Below, piece after piece: positions 62,834 to 64,000 of a DNA stretch of 64,000 nt. The stretch comes from Chryseobacterium sp. JM1. Its GTDB lineage: Bacteria > Bacteroidota > Bacteroidia > Flavobacteriales > Weeksellaceae. The stretch lies in contig NZ_JPRN01000002.1 of assembly GCF_000737715.1 (NCBI RefSeq), positions 372,001 to 436,000 on the forward strand, in the 5' to 3' direction. The position numbers and the translations under genes are program-made. How positions within the stretch are numbered: position 1 is the first letter of the stretch; every line of letters starts with the position of its first letter. A model generated the notes under the pieces. That model was given only the letters and a program-made list of their open reading frames with translations. It did not search any database and was not told where the DNA came from.

Positions 62834-63403
62834 ATGAAGAAACTTTCAGCATTAGCCTTTCTGTTCATTTTTGCATTCAGCAGTGCGCAGGTCTCTGAAT
62901 TTGAGAAGGCTGATTCAAAGTACGACAGAAAATTAAAGTCTCTGTACAAGAAATATCCGAAGCCTAATGATGAAAGAACCAAGCAGGAGTGGCTCCTTAC
63001 GGAAGCAAAAATAGCGTCTTATCAAAATGCCTTAGAGAAGATTTCTGAGGAGGAAAAGAAAATGATAACGGATGCTCCGCCTCCCATGGCACCTAAAATT
63101 ACCAAAGAAGCGGAATACGAAACCGGAAAGGCCGCTATTCAAAAGCTTTTAAATGAAGCTGTAGATCTCACTTTCCTGAATTTTGCCGTCAATCCCTACA
63201 AAGTAACCCTAAAATTTACTTTAGATTCAAAAGGGAATGTCTACAATGCAAAAGTAAAAGGGAACAATGAAGACGTAAACTCCTTTATAGAAGCCGGTTT
63301 TTACCGTATCAAGGATAAAGGTAAATGGAAACCGGCAGAATCCAACGGACGGCCGGTCCTTTCTGTGGTAAGTCTTCCTTTACAGTTAAACTTCAGTAAA
63401 TAA
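62834..63403 (+). CDS. Exported protein with TonB-C-like domain
   Basis: 189 residues. Signal peptide (LSALAFLFIFAFSSAQ), charged helical part (about 20-80), and a C-terminal domain (about 105-185) with the strand order of TonB C-terminal domains (YKVTLKFTLDSKGNVYNAKV, RIKDKGKWKPAESNGRPV). It lacks the inner-membrane anchor and Pro-rich linker of TonB proper. Probably periplasmic; the function is unknown. Co-transcribed with pepT. Confidence 0.75.
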   Translation: MKKLSALAFLFIFAFSSAQVSEFEKADSKYDRKLKSLYKKYPKPNDERTKQEWLLTEAKIASYQNALEKISEEEKKMITDAPPPMAPKITKEAEYETGKAAIQKLLNEAVDLTFLNFAVNPYKVTLKFTLDSKGNVYNAKVKGNNEDVNSFIEAGFYRIKDKGKWKPAESNGRPVLSVVSLPLQLNFSK

Positions 63404-63411
63404 TACAGATC

Positions 63412-63435
63412 AACCCATTGCAGAAGCAGTGGGTT
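63412..63435 (+). terminator. Terminator of the pepT operon
   Basis: AACCCATTGC, AGAA loop, GCAGTGGGTT, then TTTCTTTTTC. 9 bp after the stop. Confidence 0.85.
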
Positions 63436-63552
63436 TTTCTTTTTCACTACGTTCAATTTTTCACCTTATTTCTCTCGTTGATGAAAAGTATTTAGTTTTT
63501 TTGATTATATTTACTTAAACATCAGACTATTAACTTTAAAAATCAATTTATT

Positions 63553-63804
63553 ATGAAAAAAATCAAAAAATTTTCAAGAAAAGATCTGTCAGCGATCCTT
63601 GGCGGAGGTGGAAACGGGTGTCATATGAACGGTGAATCTGCTTACTGCTGGACAGACTGTGAATGTAATTTTGGGAGAGCCTGTGAAATGGATGATGACG
63701 GAAATCCCGGGAGATGTGTTTCCGTAGGCGGAGGAACACCCGGAGGAGGCGGTACCGGAGGATGCATTCCACCATCTAATTGTGAAGATTTAGAACCATT
63801 TTAA
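63553..63804 (+). CDS. Double-glycine-leader Cys-rich peptide (bacteriocin/RiPP-like precursor)
   Basis: 83 residues. The N-terminus MKKIKKFSRKDLSAILGG is a Gly-Gly-type leader of the kind common in Chryseobacterium secreted peptides. The remaining ~63 residues hold eight Cys (CHMNGESAYCWTDCECNFGR, CEMDDDGNPGRC) and a Gly/Thr-rich tail ending GCIPPSNCEDLEPF. It is probably cut after Gly-Gly and exported by a peptidase-containing ABC transporter, with disulfides or another modification. No transporter or modifying enzyme is visible before the window ends. Confidence 0.75.
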   Translation: MKKIKKFSRKDLSAILGGGGNGCHMNGESAYCWTDCECNFGRACEMDDDGNPGRCVSVGGGTPGGGGTGGCIPPSNCEDLEPF

Positions 63805-63815
63805 CAGATATCTAT

Positions 63816-63833
63816 CGGAAGCATTCTCTTCCG
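63816..63833 (+). terminator. Terminator of the GG-leader peptide gene
   Basis: CGGAAG, 6-base loop, CTTCCG, then GTTTTTTTTTTG. 12 bp after the stop. Confidence 0.85.
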
Positions 63834-63956
63834 GTTTTTTTTTTGCTTTTCCCGCTAAAAACAGATCCTTGTCAAAGCATCCCTGCAGTTCATCAAATAA
63901 AGTTTTATCCCGCTTTTCATAGCTGTTGCTTTGCATCAAATTATTAAAAGCAATTT

Positions 63957-64000
63957 ATGAAACATCAGTTTTTAGCACTAAGCACATTTTTATTATGCAT
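63957..64000 (+). CDS. Start of an exported protein (partial, 3' end outside window)
   Basis: ATG at 63957 reads MKHQFLALSTFLLC to the window edge, the beginning of a signal peptide, possibly a lipoprotein or outer-membrane receptor. Only 14 codons are visible. It may be linked to the peptide gene upstream, but a terminator separates them. Confidence 0.5.
   Translation, partial: MKHQFLALSTFLLC

Overview
The window looks like chromosomal DNA of a Chryseobacterium-type flavobacterium (Bacteroidota, Weeksellaceae). The signs are SusC/SusD and outer-membrane-barrel TonB receptors with carboxypeptidase-like N-terminal domains, TANNTTTG-type promoters with an upstream TTTG, weak ribosome binding sites, AT-rich spacers with flavobacterial repeats, and family-level similarity of most proteins. 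The genus is inferred from protein style, not from a marker gene. No tRNA, rRNA, CRISPR array or insertion sequence was seen.

Layout. 1-2.1 kb: an ECF sigma factor with a membrane-anchored partner, and a small lipoprotein. 2.3-12 kb: a one-strand operon encoding a 1208-residue protein, a phage-tail-fibre-like protein, a small protein, and a 737-residue polymorphic toxin with a zinc-peptidase tip and candidate immunity gene. It is followed by a start-less second toxin tip with its own candidate immunity gene, joined through an exact 102-bp repeat. 12.3-13.8 kb: AraC regulator and RclC/YkgB-like membrane protein. 13.9-21.9 kb: RND tripartite efflux pump and a LytS/LytTR two-component pair. 22.3-27 kb: PepSY-like protein, TonB receptor, PAP2 phosphatase and a COG4705-type membrane protein. 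27.7-29.7 kb: OmpR-type two-component system. 30.4-35.2 kb: SusC/SusD pair preceded by a structured leader with a Cys-rich mini-ORF. 35.5-38.2 kb: lipoprotein, membrane protein broken by an in-frame TAG, and a NarL-type two-component system. 38.3-39.2 kb: tandem 270-280 bp repeats. 39.4-41.3 kb: a caspase-like peptidase and a trypsin-like peptidase with a shared leader motif. 42.5-44.4 kb: small housekeeping genes (csaA, exonuclease, sufT). 45-47 kb: rhodanese and HMG-CoA lyase. 47.1-61.4 kb: a complete assimilatory sulfate reduction and cysteine synthesis cluster under a probable Rrf2 regulator. 61.6-64 kb: pepT, a TonB-C-like protein, a double-glycine-leader Cys-rich peptide and the first codons of another exported protein.

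Sulfur cluster. CysD/CysN make APS, a CysH with Fe-S cysteine pairs reduces APS to sulfite, CysJ/CysI reduce sulfite to sulfide, and CysE/CysK make cysteine. CobA plus a precorrin-2 dehydrogenase fused to a TauE/SafE permease supply siroheme and move a sulfur anion. A palindromic site overlaps the cysH promoter and reappears upstream of the SusC/SusD leader 25 kb away. Both TonB-receptor transcripts carry a short Cys-rich ORF, which suggests that the SusC/SusD pair belongs to the same sulfur regulon.

The strongest candidates for an undescribed system are the 2.3-12 kb toxin operon, the Cys-leader plus operator network linking sulfate assimilation to outer-membrane receptors, and the caspase/trypsin pair. 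All assignments come from reading the sequence and from remembered family features; no database search was possible.
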